Below, piece by piece: positions 34,329 to 43,575 of a stretch of DNA of 64,000 bases. Source of the DNA: Gammaproteobacteria bacterium (GTDB taxonomy: Bacteria > Pseudomonadota > Gammaproteobacteria > SURF-13); the NCBI GenBank assembly GCA_016195665.1, contig JACPZD010000005.1:1-64000 (forward strand), in the 5' to 3' direction. A model generated the notes under the pieces. That model saw only the letters and a program-made list of their open reading frames with translations. It was not told where the DNA came from and did no database searches. Made by a program: the position numbers and the translations under genes. Position 1 is the stretch's first letter, and every line of letters begins with the position of its first letter.

Positions 34329-34877
34329 ATGCAGCTTCCCCTTCAAATTACCTTCCGAGATATTCCTCCCTCCCCCGCCGTTGAGGCGCGTATCCGCAAA
34401 AAGGCGGAGAAGCTGGAATCGTATTATGACAGGATCATGGGTTGCCGGGTCGTGATCGAGGTGCCCCAGAAACACCACCACCAAGGCAAACTTTTTAATG
34501 TGCGCATTGATATCACCGTACCCGGCGGCGAGCTGGTGGTGAATCGTCATCCACACGAAGATATTTATGTCGCGCTGCGTGATGCCTTTGCCGCCGCCGG
34601 CCGTCAGTTGGAAGATTATGCGCGCCACCAGCGAGGCGACGTGAAGGTTCACGAGACTCCGCACCACGGCCGTGTGGCGAGGCTGTTTCCTGAAGAGGGT
34701 TACGGCTTTATCGAGACACCGGACGGGCGCCAGATTTACTTCCATCGCAACAGCGTGGCGCATCCTGAATTCGAACGCCTCAAGACGGGTACGGAGGTGG
34801 TGTTTGTGGAGGAGCAAGGACATGAAGGTCCGCAGGCCAGAACAGTCACCATGGGCAAGCATCACCTGACTGAGTGA
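34329..34877 (+). CDS. Hibernation-promoting-factor domain fused to a cold-shock domain
   Basis: The 182-residue protein begins with an HPF/RaiA-type ribosome-binding domain (about residues 1-100: LQITFRDIPPSPAVEARIRK, VVIEVPQKHHHQGKLFNVRI, REDAF-like IYVALRDAFAAAGRQL). It ends with a cold-shock domain (about 110-178: GRVARLFPEEGYGFIETPDG with RNA-binding RNP1-like GYGFIE, and IYFHRNSV). It would bind ribosomes and RNA in dormant or stressed cells. AAAAGGAG lies nine bases upstream of ATG 34329. Fusions of this kind are less common than either domain alone. Confidence 0.9.
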   Translation: MQLPLQITFRDIPPSPAVEARIRKKAEKLESYYDRIMGCRVVIEVPQKHHHQGKLFNVRIDITVPGGELVVNRHPHEDIYVALRDAFAAAGRQLEDYARHQRGDVKVHETPHHGRVARLFPEEGYGFIETPDGRQIYFHRNSVAHPEFERLKTGTEVVFVEEQGHEGPQARTVTMGKHHLTE

Positions 34878-34895
34878 GGCGTTTGCGGTATCGGC

Positions 34896-35918
34896 CTATT
34901 TTGCCGCGGGGTGCCGGTCGGTAGAAAGTGAATCGCCGCCTATCCAAAGGTGGCTTTCCTTGCGCTGAACTTTCACTCCCAATTCGGCGCTGAGTGCCGT
35001 GATCCGGTTGGCGATATATTCAAACTCATCCCCGGTGGCGGGTACACTGCGGCAGTCTTCGATGAAGACGGGATGAAGATTGATCCGGTGAAGCTTAGAG
35101 CGGCTCAACTCAAGTTCAAAGAGCAACTGCAAGTCGTTTCTAAATCCGGGATCTACGTGGTAATCATCCACCAGATCGCCGGCCGCATAGAGGATGGGGC
35201 GGCCGCGATAGATCTCAATGCCCTGAAACAGATGTGCGCTATGGCCAAATAGAATTCCATAGCCCATGTCTATGGCCGCGTGGGCCAGGGTGACGAAATA
35301 ATCCGGGGGGCGCTCGGCCCAGTTCGATCCCCAATGCAGCGACAGGATCGGCCAGTCTACGCCGGCCTGCTGCATGGCGTGGCAACTCGCCCGGAACTGG
35401 GCGAGGGTGGCCTTTTCGTCATCCAGATCAAGGTAGGCGATGCCCGGCCTGGCCCCGCTCGCGGCAAAGTCCTCCTGGTGGTCGCAAAAGGCCACCATTC
35501 CGAATTTGACGCCGTCACGTTCGATATAAACCGGGACGCGGGCCTCATTCAAATCTCTGCCGGCGCCGCTGTAACCAATGCCGTGCGCATGCAGGTGGCT
35601 CAGCGTATCCGTTAATCCCGTTATGTCGAAATCGAGGGTGTGATTGTTGGCGAGGCTGACGAGATCAATCCCCGCATCGGCCAGTGATCGCGCGGCCTCC
35701 GGCGGTGCGCCGAAATAAAAGGCCTTGGATGCGCCCTGCCAGAGTTGCTGAGAGGCGGTGACGGCGCATTCCAGATTGACGAGGGTGAGATCAGCGGCGC
35801 GCATCAGCGGGGCGATGCGGCCGAGGGGATAATCGGGACCGTGGCTCTTGATCCGCTCAGCCACGATGCGACCCAGCATCACATCCCCACCCACCATGAG
35901 GCGCAGAGTTTTGTCCAT
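34896..35918 (-). CDS. CapA-family (PGA_cap) metallophosphatase-like protein
   Basis: A 340-residue member of the CapA/PgsA family, which has a calcineurin-like fold and is linked to poly-gamma-glutamate or related capsule synthesis. Motifs are LMVGGDVMLGRIV (residues 7-19), TLVNLECAVT, LANNHTLDF, LSLHWGSNW and FGHSAHLFQGIEIY. The longer frame to 36041 runs into tRNA-Leu, so ATG 35918 is used. No cap operon is nearby and no N-terminal signal is seen, so this is probably a cytoplasmic stand-alone member. Confidence 0.88.
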   Translation of the reverse strand: MDKTLRLMVGGDVMLGRIVAERIKSHGPDYPLGRIAPLMRAADLTLVNLECAVTASQQLWQGASKAFYFGAPPEAARSLADAGIDLVSLANNHTLDFDITGLTDTLSHLHAHGIGYSGAGRDLNEARVPVYIERDGVKFGMVAFCDHQEDFAASGARPGIAYLDLDDEKATLAQFRASCHAMQQAGVDWPILSLHWGSNWAERPPDYFVTLAHAAIDMGYGILFGHSAHLFQGIEIYRGRPILYAAGDLVDDYHVDPGFRNDLQLLFELELSRSKLHRINLHPVFIEDCRSVPATGDEFEYIANRITALSAELGVKVQRKESHLWIGGDSLSTDRHPAAK

Positions 35919-35997
35919 GTCGGGTCTGAGAGACCTCTGCAGGAATGCAGACACACGTGGAAGATAGAAGTGCCCTTGTATCTTGTATCTGATTAAA

Positions 35998-36084
35998 TGG
36001 TACCGAGGGTCGGAATCGAACCGACACGGTGTCACCACCACTGGATTTTGAGTCCAGCGCGTCTACCAGTTCCGCCACCCCGGC
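35998..36084 (-). tRNA. tRNA-Leu (anticodon CAA)
   Basis: The minus strand reads GCCGGGG (acceptor), TGGCGGAA with D-loop GGTAGACGC, anticodon arm CTGGA-CTCAAAA-TCCAG (anticodon CAA), a long variable arm typical of Leu, then T-arm TCGGTTCGATTCCGA and encoded CCA at 35998-36000. Length 87. An upstream TTGTGT-N18-TATACT promoter fits the minus strand. Confidence 0.96.
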
Positions 36085-36094
36085 ACGATCGCCA

Positions 36095-36124
36095 AGTATA
36101 AGAAAAAACCAGGCTCTTACACAA
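36095..36124 (-). promoter_or_regulatory. tRNA-Leu promoter
   Basis: On the minus strand TTGTGT (36124-36119) and TATACT (36100-36095) are separated by 18 bases. The predicted start is a few bases before the tRNA 5' end at 36084. Confidence 0.65.
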
Positions 36125-36159
36125 GGCAGGGGGGCGATTATTTGCTACAATTTGCAATA

Positions 36160-37194
36160 ATGCGGCGCAGTGACTTTTATTTTGAGCTTCCTGACGGCCT
36201 CATCGCCCAATATCCCGCATCGCAACGCAGCCAAAGCCGCTTGTTGTGCCTGGACGGCCGCAGCGGCGCCATGGACGATAGGCTCTTTGCAGATCTCCCT
36301 GAGCAGCTCCGCAGCGGCGATTTGCTGGTCTTTAACAATACCCGAGTGATCCCGGCGCGTCTGCTCGGCTCCAAACAAAGCGGCGGCAAGGTTGAGGTTC
36401 TGGTTGAGCGGCTGCTGGACGACCAGCGCATCCTGGCGCAGATCCGCGCCAGCAAACCGCCCAAGCCCGACAGCCGGATCGTTCTGCAACGCGGCGATCA
36501 CTCCGTAACGGCCGGAGTGCTTGCGCGGCGCGATGATCTTTATGAACTGCGGTTTGACGATCCGCGCCCGGTATTGGAGATCCTCGATGCGGTTGGACAT
36601 CAGCCGCTGCCTCCCTACATTGCCCGCGCCGACGAACTTCTCGACCAAGAACGCTATCAGACTGTCTACGCCGAAAGGCTGGGCGCGGTAGCCGCACCCA
36701 CCGCCGGTCTGCACTTTGATCGGCCGTTGCTCGACCGGCTCGCCAGTATGGGCGTGGAAAGCGCCTTTGTGACACTGCACGTGGGCGCCGGCACCTTTCA
36801 GCCGGTGCGTGTCGAGGATATTACCGCGCACCGCATGCACAGCGAAGTTGTGGAGGTCTCTGAACAGGTCCGCACCCAGGTGCGCGCGACACAACAAAGG
36901 GGAGGGCGAGTCATTGCGGTCGGCACCACCAGCGTGCGCGCCCTGGAATCGGCGAGCCGCGGCGGCAAGATCGAACCCCTGCACGGCGAGACAGCCATCT
37001 TCATCTACCCCGGCTATGTGTTCAAAACAGTAAATGCCCTGATCACCAACTTTCACCTGCCTGAATCCACGCTGCTCATGCTGGTATGCGCCTTTGCGGG
37101 AAGAGAACATGTCCTCGCGGCCTATCGCCACGCAATAGCACAAGGCTATCGCTTTTTCAGCTATGGCGACGCGATGTTCATCACCCCGGCCTGA
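36160..37194 (+). CDS. queA: tRNA preQ1(34) S-adenosylmethionine ribosyltransferase-isomerase
   Basis: QueA transfers and isomerises the ribosyl part of SAM onto preQ1 in tRNA to give epoxyqueuosine. The 344-residue protein begins [20 protein letters not shown] and shows [50 protein letters not shown], and the C-terminal [22 protein letters not shown] 36160 is preferred over an upstream TTG at 36142. tgt follows downstream, separated by a small Cys-rich gene and repeats. Confidence 0.95.
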   Translation: MRRSDFYFELPDGLIAQYPASQRSQSRLLCLDGRSGAMDDRLFADLPEQLRSGDLLVFNNTRVIPARLLGSKQSGGKVEVLVERLLDDQRILAQIRASKPPKPDSRIVLQRGDHSVTAGVLARRDDLYELRFDDPRPVLEILDAVGHQPLPPYIARADELLDQERYQTVYAERLGAVAAPTAGLHFDRPLLDRLASMGVESAFVTLHVGAGTFQPVRVEDITAHRMHSEVVEVSEQVRTQVRATQQRGGRVIAVGTTSVRALESASRGGKIEPLHGETAIFIYPGYVFKTVNALITNFHLPESTLLMLVCAFAGREHVLAAYRHAIAQGYRFFSYGDAMFITPA

Positions 37195-37359
37195 AATGAC
37201 TTGATCTATTGGAGAAGACGTAAAATAATGCCCAGTCAGAATGTCTATTTTTATTTGCTGGTCGGGCGCGCCGTCCAAACGTATCGTTAGGCAGCGCGTA
37301 GCGGGTGGGTGTATATACTTCAACGCGGTGGATAAAAATGATCTCGTAAGGAGGTGGAT

Positions 37360-37590
37360 ATGTTGCGAACTGTTAGTGGGTGTTCTTTCCGTTCAAGTAG
37401 TGTGAGACTCAGCGATGTTGGATGTGATCCCCGGATAAAAATACACGACGAAGATTTTCTGCAGCGGCATAAGTGGCATATGGGCCCCGGCGCTTGTTCG
37501 GTGTCCGGGTGCCCTTGTAAGGGTTACACGGCAACATACGGGTCGGATCTGTGCAACAACTGTGGCCATAACTATACCGCTCATTGGTAA
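37360..37590 (+). CDS. Small Cys-rich protein (possible zinc-binding)
   Basis: AGGAGG, five bases before ATG 37360, is a near-perfect ribosome binding site for a 76-residue protein. The C-terminal half has six cysteines in an ordered pattern (CSVSGCPCKGY, then LCNNCGH) and ends NYTAHW, so a metal-binding C/H cluster is plausible. I do not recognise the family. It lies between queA and tgt, which are normally adjacent, and is followed at once by a 29-bp inverted repeat. This suggests an insertion into the queA-tgt interval. Confidence 0.6.
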   Translation: MLRTVSGCSFRSSSVRLSDVGCDPRIKIHDEDFLQRHKWHMGPGACSVSGCPCKGYTATYGSDLCNNCGHNYTAHW

Positions 37591-37593
37591 GTT

Positions 37594-37676
37594 GTAGGGT
37601 GGGCACGCCGTATGTGCCCACCTGTTTGAGTTGGGATTGAATCCAGGGGTGGGCACATACGGCGTGCCCACCCTAC
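37594..37676. repeat. Perfect 29-bp inverted repeat with 25-base loop
   Basis: GTAGGGTGGGCACGCCGTAT and nine more bases (37594-37622) are the exact reverse complement of 37648-37676. It starts four bases after the Cys-rich gene stop. It could be a terminator or a small non-autonomous mobile element; the GTAGGGTGGGCA motif recurs near 1452. The rest of the 37677-37846 interval shows nothing else clear. Confidence 0.9.
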
Positions 37677-37783
37677 GAAACTGAACGAGAATCTCGCCCG
37701 ACAAGATAAGGTAATTAGGACGAAACGTACCAAAAATAGCCTCACCGTGTCGCCTTACACGTTCATGGCGACATAAAAAATAA

Positions 37784-38962
<1,179 letters not shown>

Positions 38963-38997
38963 TTAACGAATAAATCACGACAAGTAAGGAAAATCCC

Positions 38998-39330
38998 ATG
39001 AGTCTGTTTATCTCCGATGCCTGGGCGCAGGCCGCACCCGCCGCCGGCCCCGAGGCGATGTTAACGAGCTTTTTGCCGCTGATTGTCATCTTTGCACTGT
39101 TTTATTTCCTGCTGATCCGCCCGCAAATGAAGCGCGCCAAGGAACACAAGATGCTGGTGGCGGCTCTGAGCAAGGACGATGAGGTGGTCACCAGTGGCGG
39201 CCTGCTGGGACGCGTGACCCAGGTGGGAGAGGACTTTATCGCCCTTGAGGTGGCGCCCGATGTCCAGATCAAGGTGCAAAGGCATGCGGTGTCGGGCGTG
39301 ATGCCTAAAGGGACGATTAAGTCCGTATAA
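38998..39330 (+). CDS. yajC: Preprotein translocase subunit YajC
   Basis: A 110-residue single-span membrane protein associated with SecDF and SecYEG. It has an N-terminal transmembrane helix (LTSFLPLIVIFALFYFLLIR, about residues 22-41), then the family's LVAALSKDDEVVTSGGLLG and a small beta domain. GTAAGGAAAATCCC lies before ATG 38998. It sits between tgt and secD as usual. Confidence 0.95.
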   Translation: MSLFISDAWAQAAPAAGPEAMLTSFLPLIVIFALFYFLLIRPQMKRAKEHKMLVAALSKDDEVVTSGGLLGRVTQVGEDFIALEVAPDVQIKVQRHAVSGVMPKGTIKSV

Positions 39331-39357
39331 CCTCTGCGCTCCTCTGAGACTTAACCC

Positions 39358-41217
39358 ATGATTAATCAGTACCCGTTGTGGAAGTACCTGCTGGTCTTGA
39401 TTCTTGTTGTTGCGGGGGGGCTGTATTCCGTGCCCAATCTGTACGGCGAGGACCCGGCCCTGCAGGTAAGCCCCACCCGCACCACAAAGGTGGACAGCGC
39501 GACCCTCGCCAGGGTGGAGGATCTCCTCAAGCAGGACGGGCTGAGCTATAAGTCCATCGTTCTGGATACGCACGGGTTGCTGGTGCGCTTTGCCGATACC
39601 GAGACGCAACTGAAGGCCAAAGACAAGGTCAAGGAGGCCCTGGGCAATGACTACGTGGTCGCCTTGAATCTTGCCCCCAGCACCCCGCGTTGGCTCACGG
39701 CCATCAATGCCTTGCCTATGTATCTCGGTCTGGATTTGCGCGGTGGCGTGCACTTCCTGATGGAGGTGGATATGGGGGCCGCCGTCAAGCAGTCCGAAGA
39801 GCGTTATGCGGGCGATCTGCGCACCCTGTTCCGCGATAAAAAATTGCGTTATGTGACGATCACGCGCACCAACAAGGGGGTAGAGGTCAAATTCCGCACC
39901 CGTGAGGAACGCGGCCAGGCGCGGGATGCCGCACATAAGGAATATAACAGTTTGGTGCTCAAGGAAGAGGACAGCGGCAATGATTATTATCTCTACGCGA
40001 GCCTGAGCGAGGCCGATCAGCGCGAGGTGCGCAAGCTGGCCCTGCAACAGAACATCACGACTCTACGCAACCGCGTGAATGAACTGGGTGTCTCCGAGCC
40101 CGTGATCCAGCAACAAGGTCAGGAGAGGGTGGTCGTGCAGCTCCCCGGCGTGCAGGATACCGCGCGCGCCAAGGAGATCCTGGGCGCCACCGCCACCCTG
40201 GAGTTTCGCATGGTGGATGAGGGGCACAGCGTCGAAGACGCGCTCGCCGGGCGTGTGCCCGCGGGTGCGCGGCTCTACAAAAAGCGTGGGGGCGGCCAGG
40301 TTCTGCTGAAGAATCAGGTCATGCTCACCGGCGACTACATCACCGATGCCGCATCCGGCATCGAGCAGCGCAACGGCAGTCCGGCGGTGTTCATCACTTT
40401 GGACGGCAAGGGCGCCGCTATCTTCAGCAACGCCACCAAGGAGAACGTCGGGAAGGCGATGGGCGTCGTGTTTATCGAAAACAAGACCGAGACGCGCACC
40501 GTAGACGGCAAGCAGGAGAAGGTCCGCAGCAAGGTCGAGGAGGTCATCAACGTCGCGGTGATTCAGGAACAGCTCGGCAAACGCTTCCAGATCACCGGTC
40601 TGGACAGCACCACCGAAGCGCGCAATCTCGCGCTGCTGCTGCGCGCCGGCGCGCTCGCCGCGCCGCTCGAGATCGTCGAGGAGCGCACGGTCGGCCCCAG
40701 CCTGGGCGCCGAAAACATCACCAAGGGCTTCGATTCCACGCTCATCGGATTCGCCGCGATTGCGTTGTTCATGACGATTTACTACCACTTCTTCGGCGTG
40801 ATCGCCAGCGTCGCGCTCGCCGTCAACGTGCTGTTGCTGATCGCCGTGCTGTCTCTGTTACAGGCGACGCTCACCTTGCCCGGTATCGCCGGTATTGCGC
40901 TTACCGTCGGCATGGCGATAGACGCCAACGTGCTTATCTTCGAGCGTATCCGCGAGGAACTGCGCAACGGCAATAGCCCGCAAGCCAGCATCCATGCCGG
41001 CTATGACCGCGCCTTGGATACCATCGTAGACTCCAACATCACCACGCTGATTGCGGGTTTTGCGCTGTTCATGCTCGGCTCCGGCCCGGTACGCGGTTTC
41101 GCCGTGACTCTGTGCATCGGTATTCTGACCTCCATGTTCAGCGCCGTGATGGTGTCGCGCGCCGTCGTCAATTTGCTGTACGGCGGGCGGCGCAAGCTCG
41201 CCAAGCTCAGTATATAG
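39358..41217 (+). CDS. secD: Protein translocase subunit SecD
   Basis: The 619-residue RND-type membrane protein uses proton motive force to complete export through SecYEG. It has an N-terminal helix (WKYLLVLILVVAGGLYSVPN), a large periplasmic domain beginning LDLRGGVHFLMEV, and five more C-terminal helices. SecD family motifs include GIAGIALTVGMAIDANVLIF and the loop ERIREELRNG. It has the normal length and runs with secF 12 bases on. Confidence 0.96.
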   Translation: MINQYPLWKYLLVLILVVAGGLYSVPNLYGEDPALQVSPTRTTKVDSATLARVEDLLKQDGLSYKSIVLDTHGLLVRFADTETQLKAKDKVKEALGNDYVVALNLAPSTPRWLTAINALPMYLGLDLRGGVHFLMEVDMGAAVKQSEERYAGDLRTLFRDKKLRYVTITRTNKGVEVKFRTREERGQARDAAHKEYNSLVLKEEDSGNDYYLYASLSEADQREVRKLALQQNITTLRNRVNELGVSEPVIQQQGQERVVVQLPGVQDTARAKEILGATATLEFRMVDEGHSVEDALAGRVPAGARLYKKRGGGQVLLKNQVMLTGDYITDAASGIEQRNGSPAVFITLDGKGAAIFSNATKENVGKAMGVVFIENKTETRTVDGKQEKVRSKVEEVINVAVIQEQLGKRFQITGLDSTTEARNLALLLRAGALAAPLEIVEERTVGPSLGAENITKGFDSTLIGFAAIALFMTIYYHFFGVIASVALAVNVLLLIAVLSLLQATLTLPGIAGIALTVGMAIDANVLIFERIREELRNGNSPQASIHAGYDRALDTIVDSNITTLIAGFALFMLGSGPVRGFAVTLCIGILTSMFSAVMVSRAVVNLLYGGRRKLAKLSI

Positions 41218-41229
41218 AGAGGGCTGGAC

Positions 41230-42162
41230 ATGGAATTTTTTAGAATCAAGCGCGACATTCCCTTCATGAGCTATGGCCGGAGCACTGCGGTGATTTCAGC
41301 GCTCACCTTTCTCGCCGCCGTAGTGTTCCTTATCGTGCGGGGCCTCAACCTCAGTATTGAGTTTACCGGCGGCACACTCATCGAGGTGCGCTATCTGCAG
41401 GCCGCGGAATTGCAAAAAATCCGCGCCGAGCTGACGGACGGCGGTTTTCATGACGCCTCCGTCCAAAACTTCGGTACCGCACAAGATGTGATGATACGGC
41501 TCCCCGCTAAAAAGGGTGTCAGCAGTGCAAAACTGAGCGAGGCCATCCTGGCGAGCTTGCGCCAGCAGGATAGCGGCGTCGAATTGCGGCGCGTGGAGTT
41601 TGTAGGCCCCCAGGTCGGCGAGGAACTGATCAACGACGGCGGGCTGGCGCTGATCCTGGTCTCGATAGGTATCATGCTCTATCTCGCCATCCGCTTCGAA
41701 TGGCGCTTTGCGGTCGGCGCTATCGTCGCCACGGCGCACGACGTGGTGATTGTTTTGGGTCTGTTTGCGCTGTTTCAGTGGGAGTTTTCACTCACCGTGC
41801 TGGCGGCGGTGCTGGCGATCCTGGGCTATTCGGTGAACGACACCGTGGTGGTGTTTGACCGGATACGTGAAAACTTCCGCAAGATGCGCAAAGGCACTAT
41901 CGCTGAAATTATAGACAACGCCATCACCCGCACCTTGAGCCGTACCATCATGACGCACGTCACCACCCAGCTCATGGTGTTCTCCATGCTGTTCCTGGGA
42001 GGCGAGGTGTTGTTTTACTTCGCGCTCGCGCTCACCATCGGCATCGTGGTCGGCACCTATTCATCGGTGCTGGTGGCAAGCCCCATCGTCATGTGGCTCG
42101 GCATCTCGCGCGCCGACCTGGTGCCGGTCAAGAAAGAGGGCGAGGTGGACCAGCGGCCTTGA
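41230..42162 (+). CDS. secF: Protein translocase subunit SecF
   Basis: The 310-residue partner of SecD. It has an N-terminal helix, the family motif LSIEFTGGTLIEVRY, and the C-terminal bundle with ILGYSVNDTVVVFDRIRENF and TLSRTIMTHVTT. AGAGGGCTGGAC precedes ATG 41230. The operon seems to end here, with 140 bases and a weak GAGG before the next gene. Confidence 0.96.
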   Translation: MEFFRIKRDIPFMSYGRSTAVISALTFLAAVVFLIVRGLNLSIEFTGGTLIEVRYLQAAELQKIRAELTDGGFHDASVQNFGTAQDVMIRLPAKKGVSSAKLSEAILASLRQQDSGVELRRVEFVGPQVGEELINDGGLALILVSIGIMLYLAIRFEWRFAVGAIVATAHDVVIVLGLFALFQWEFSLTVLAAVLAILGYSVNDTVVVFDRIRENFRKMRKGTIAEIIDNAITRTLSRTIMTHVTTQLMVFSMLFLGGEVLFYFALALTIGIVVGTYSSVLVASPIVMWLGISRADLVPVKKEGEVDQRP

Positions 42163-42304
42163 GGGCACCGCAAAAAATAGTGGATTTTGGCTTTAGGCAA
42201 GGCGGAATTCTGCGAGAAAGCGGAGTGTACACGCCAGTACATGAGCATTTCGAGCAGAATTCCAACGCCGCATAAAGACAAAAGACGCATTTTTAGAGGT
42301 GCCC

Positions 42305-43543
42305 ATGATCCCGCCTGTAAGCCTAACCGTTGGAGGACTTCCTCATACCTGTATTCAGGGAGAAACTCTAAGCCTCACCCTGCGCTTTTCGGTTACCAAT
42401 CTTTGCGTCTTCGACCCCGTCCTGCGGATCTTTATCCGCCGTCGTGGCGAGACGGCGCATCTGCTCAGCGCCGATACGCATCAAGGCGGTTTATTCTTCC
42501 CGTGGTTGCCGCGCGGCGACTATTCATTCAACTATAGCCACAGGCTTCCCTTTCCGGAAGGCGACTACGAGTTGGGGATCGCCTGGGGTAGCCCGAGGGA
42601 GATTCGTGATCCGGATATTGTGCATACCTTTTGTATTCTGGCAGGTGCATCGGAGGTATCTGCGGAAAATCCTTCCCACTGGAAGATGTCCGAAGAGACC
42701 CGTTTGCGTGTAGAGAAATTGTCCTGGCAAGCAGGCATGAAAAATTGGTTTCACCGTCACTTCTGTCATGCGGCCTGTGTCATTGGTGAAACTTTTTTAG
42801 CCCATTCTCCGCTCCTCAAAGGGCGGATTCTCGACATCGGCGGAGGCGACGGCGTTACTGATCTGAGTTTGTTCCTGCGTTACCGGCCGCAGCAATTGGT
42901 GGTCATGGATATCGTAGACTACATCGCCGAGCTTCCTCGGGTGGCCACCGAGAATGGGCTGCCGTTGGAACGGCTGCCTGACAACTTCGTTTTCGTGCGG
43001 CAAAGCTGTGAATCGGTGCCCTATCCCGACGCGAGTTTCGATGTCGTGCTCTCTTGGGGCTCCGTGGAACACATCGTAGGCGGCTACAAAAAGGCCCTCG
43101 ACGAGGTCTGGCGGGTGCTCAAGCCGGGCGGTTTGTTTTTTGTAAACCCGGGGCTGTACTATTCTTCCTACGGCAGTCATCTGGGCGAGTTTAGCGACGA
43201 GCCGCACCTTCATCTCAAGATTCCCGAAGAGGAATTGCGCGCCCTGGTCATGAGTGGTCGTCCCCGCTTGATGGACCGCGCCGGGTTCGATGTCTCAAAC
43301 GCTGAGTACTGGCGCTTTTACAAGGAATTAAACCGCATCAAGGTCGCGGAGTTCGAGGCCGAATTGAAGGCCTACGGTTACACCATAATCAGGGCCGCGT
43401 TGCGGGTCAATGATGTGGTCGAGTACAGTCCCGAGCTGCAACACTACAGCGTGCTCGACCTGGCGATAGAGGATGCCTTTTTTACCCTTCAGAAGCCCGC
43501 TGGATTGGGGTCGCTCCCGGCATCCTGCCTCCCGCGACATTAG
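42305..43543 (+). CDS. Wzt C-terminal-like domain fused to a class I SAM methyltransferase
   Basis: The roughly 412-residue protein has an N-terminal beta-rich domain (VSLTVGGLPHTCIQGETLSL ... PFPEGDYELGIAW, about residues 5-100). This resembles the sugar-binding Wzt C-terminal domain of O-antigen ABC transporters. A methyltransferase follows: RILDIGGGDGVTDLSL for SAM binding (about 178-193), VRQSCESVPYPDASFDVVLS, and WRVLKPGGLFFVNPG. Glycan methylation is a reasonable inference. GAGG is five bases before ATG 42305. The C-terminal residues [11 protein letters not shown] and the TAG stop are read from a palindromic element, so the natural end has been replaced. Confidence 0.75.
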   Translation: MIPPVSLTVGGLPHTCIQGETLSLTLRFSVTNLCVFDPVLRIFIRRRGETAHLLSADTHQGGLFFPWLPRGDYSFNYSHRLPFPEGDYELGIAWGSPREIRDPDIVHTFCILAGASEVSAENPSHWKMSEETRLRVEKLSWQAGMKNWFHRHFCHAACVIGETFLAHSPLLKGRILDIGGGDGVTDLSLFLRYRPQQLVVMDIVDYIAELPRVATENGLPLERLPDNFVFVRQSCESVPYPDASFDVVLSWGSVEHIVGGYKKALDEVWRVLKPGGLFFVNPGLYYSSYGSHLGEFSDEPHLHLKIPEEELRALVMSGRPRLMDRAGFDVSNAEYWRFYKELNRIKVAEFEAELKAYGYTIIRAALRVNDVVEYSPELQHYSVLDLAIEDAFFTLQKPAGLGSLPASCLPRH

Positions 43544-43560
43544 TACATCCCTGTACGTCA
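43509..43560 (+). repeat. Palindromic coding element, copy K (3' end of methyltransferase gene)
   Basis: A complete forward copy with hairpin 2 GTACATCCCTGTAC. It is read in the one forward frame that contains a stop (TAG), so it terminates the upstream gene. It also lies just after the stop of the convergent SDR gene. Confidence 0.94.
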
Positions 43561-43575
43561 TTAGTAGCAATTGTT

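Noticed and set aside
35919-36041. N-terminal extension of the CapA-family gene
   Set aside because: The extra codons pass through tRNA-Leu, and the family N-terminus (LRLMVGGDVMLGR) starts right after ATG 35918.
36145-37323. A 392-codon open frame opposite queA
   Set aside because: It is the complement of QueA. No conserved motif and no ribosome binding site are seen.
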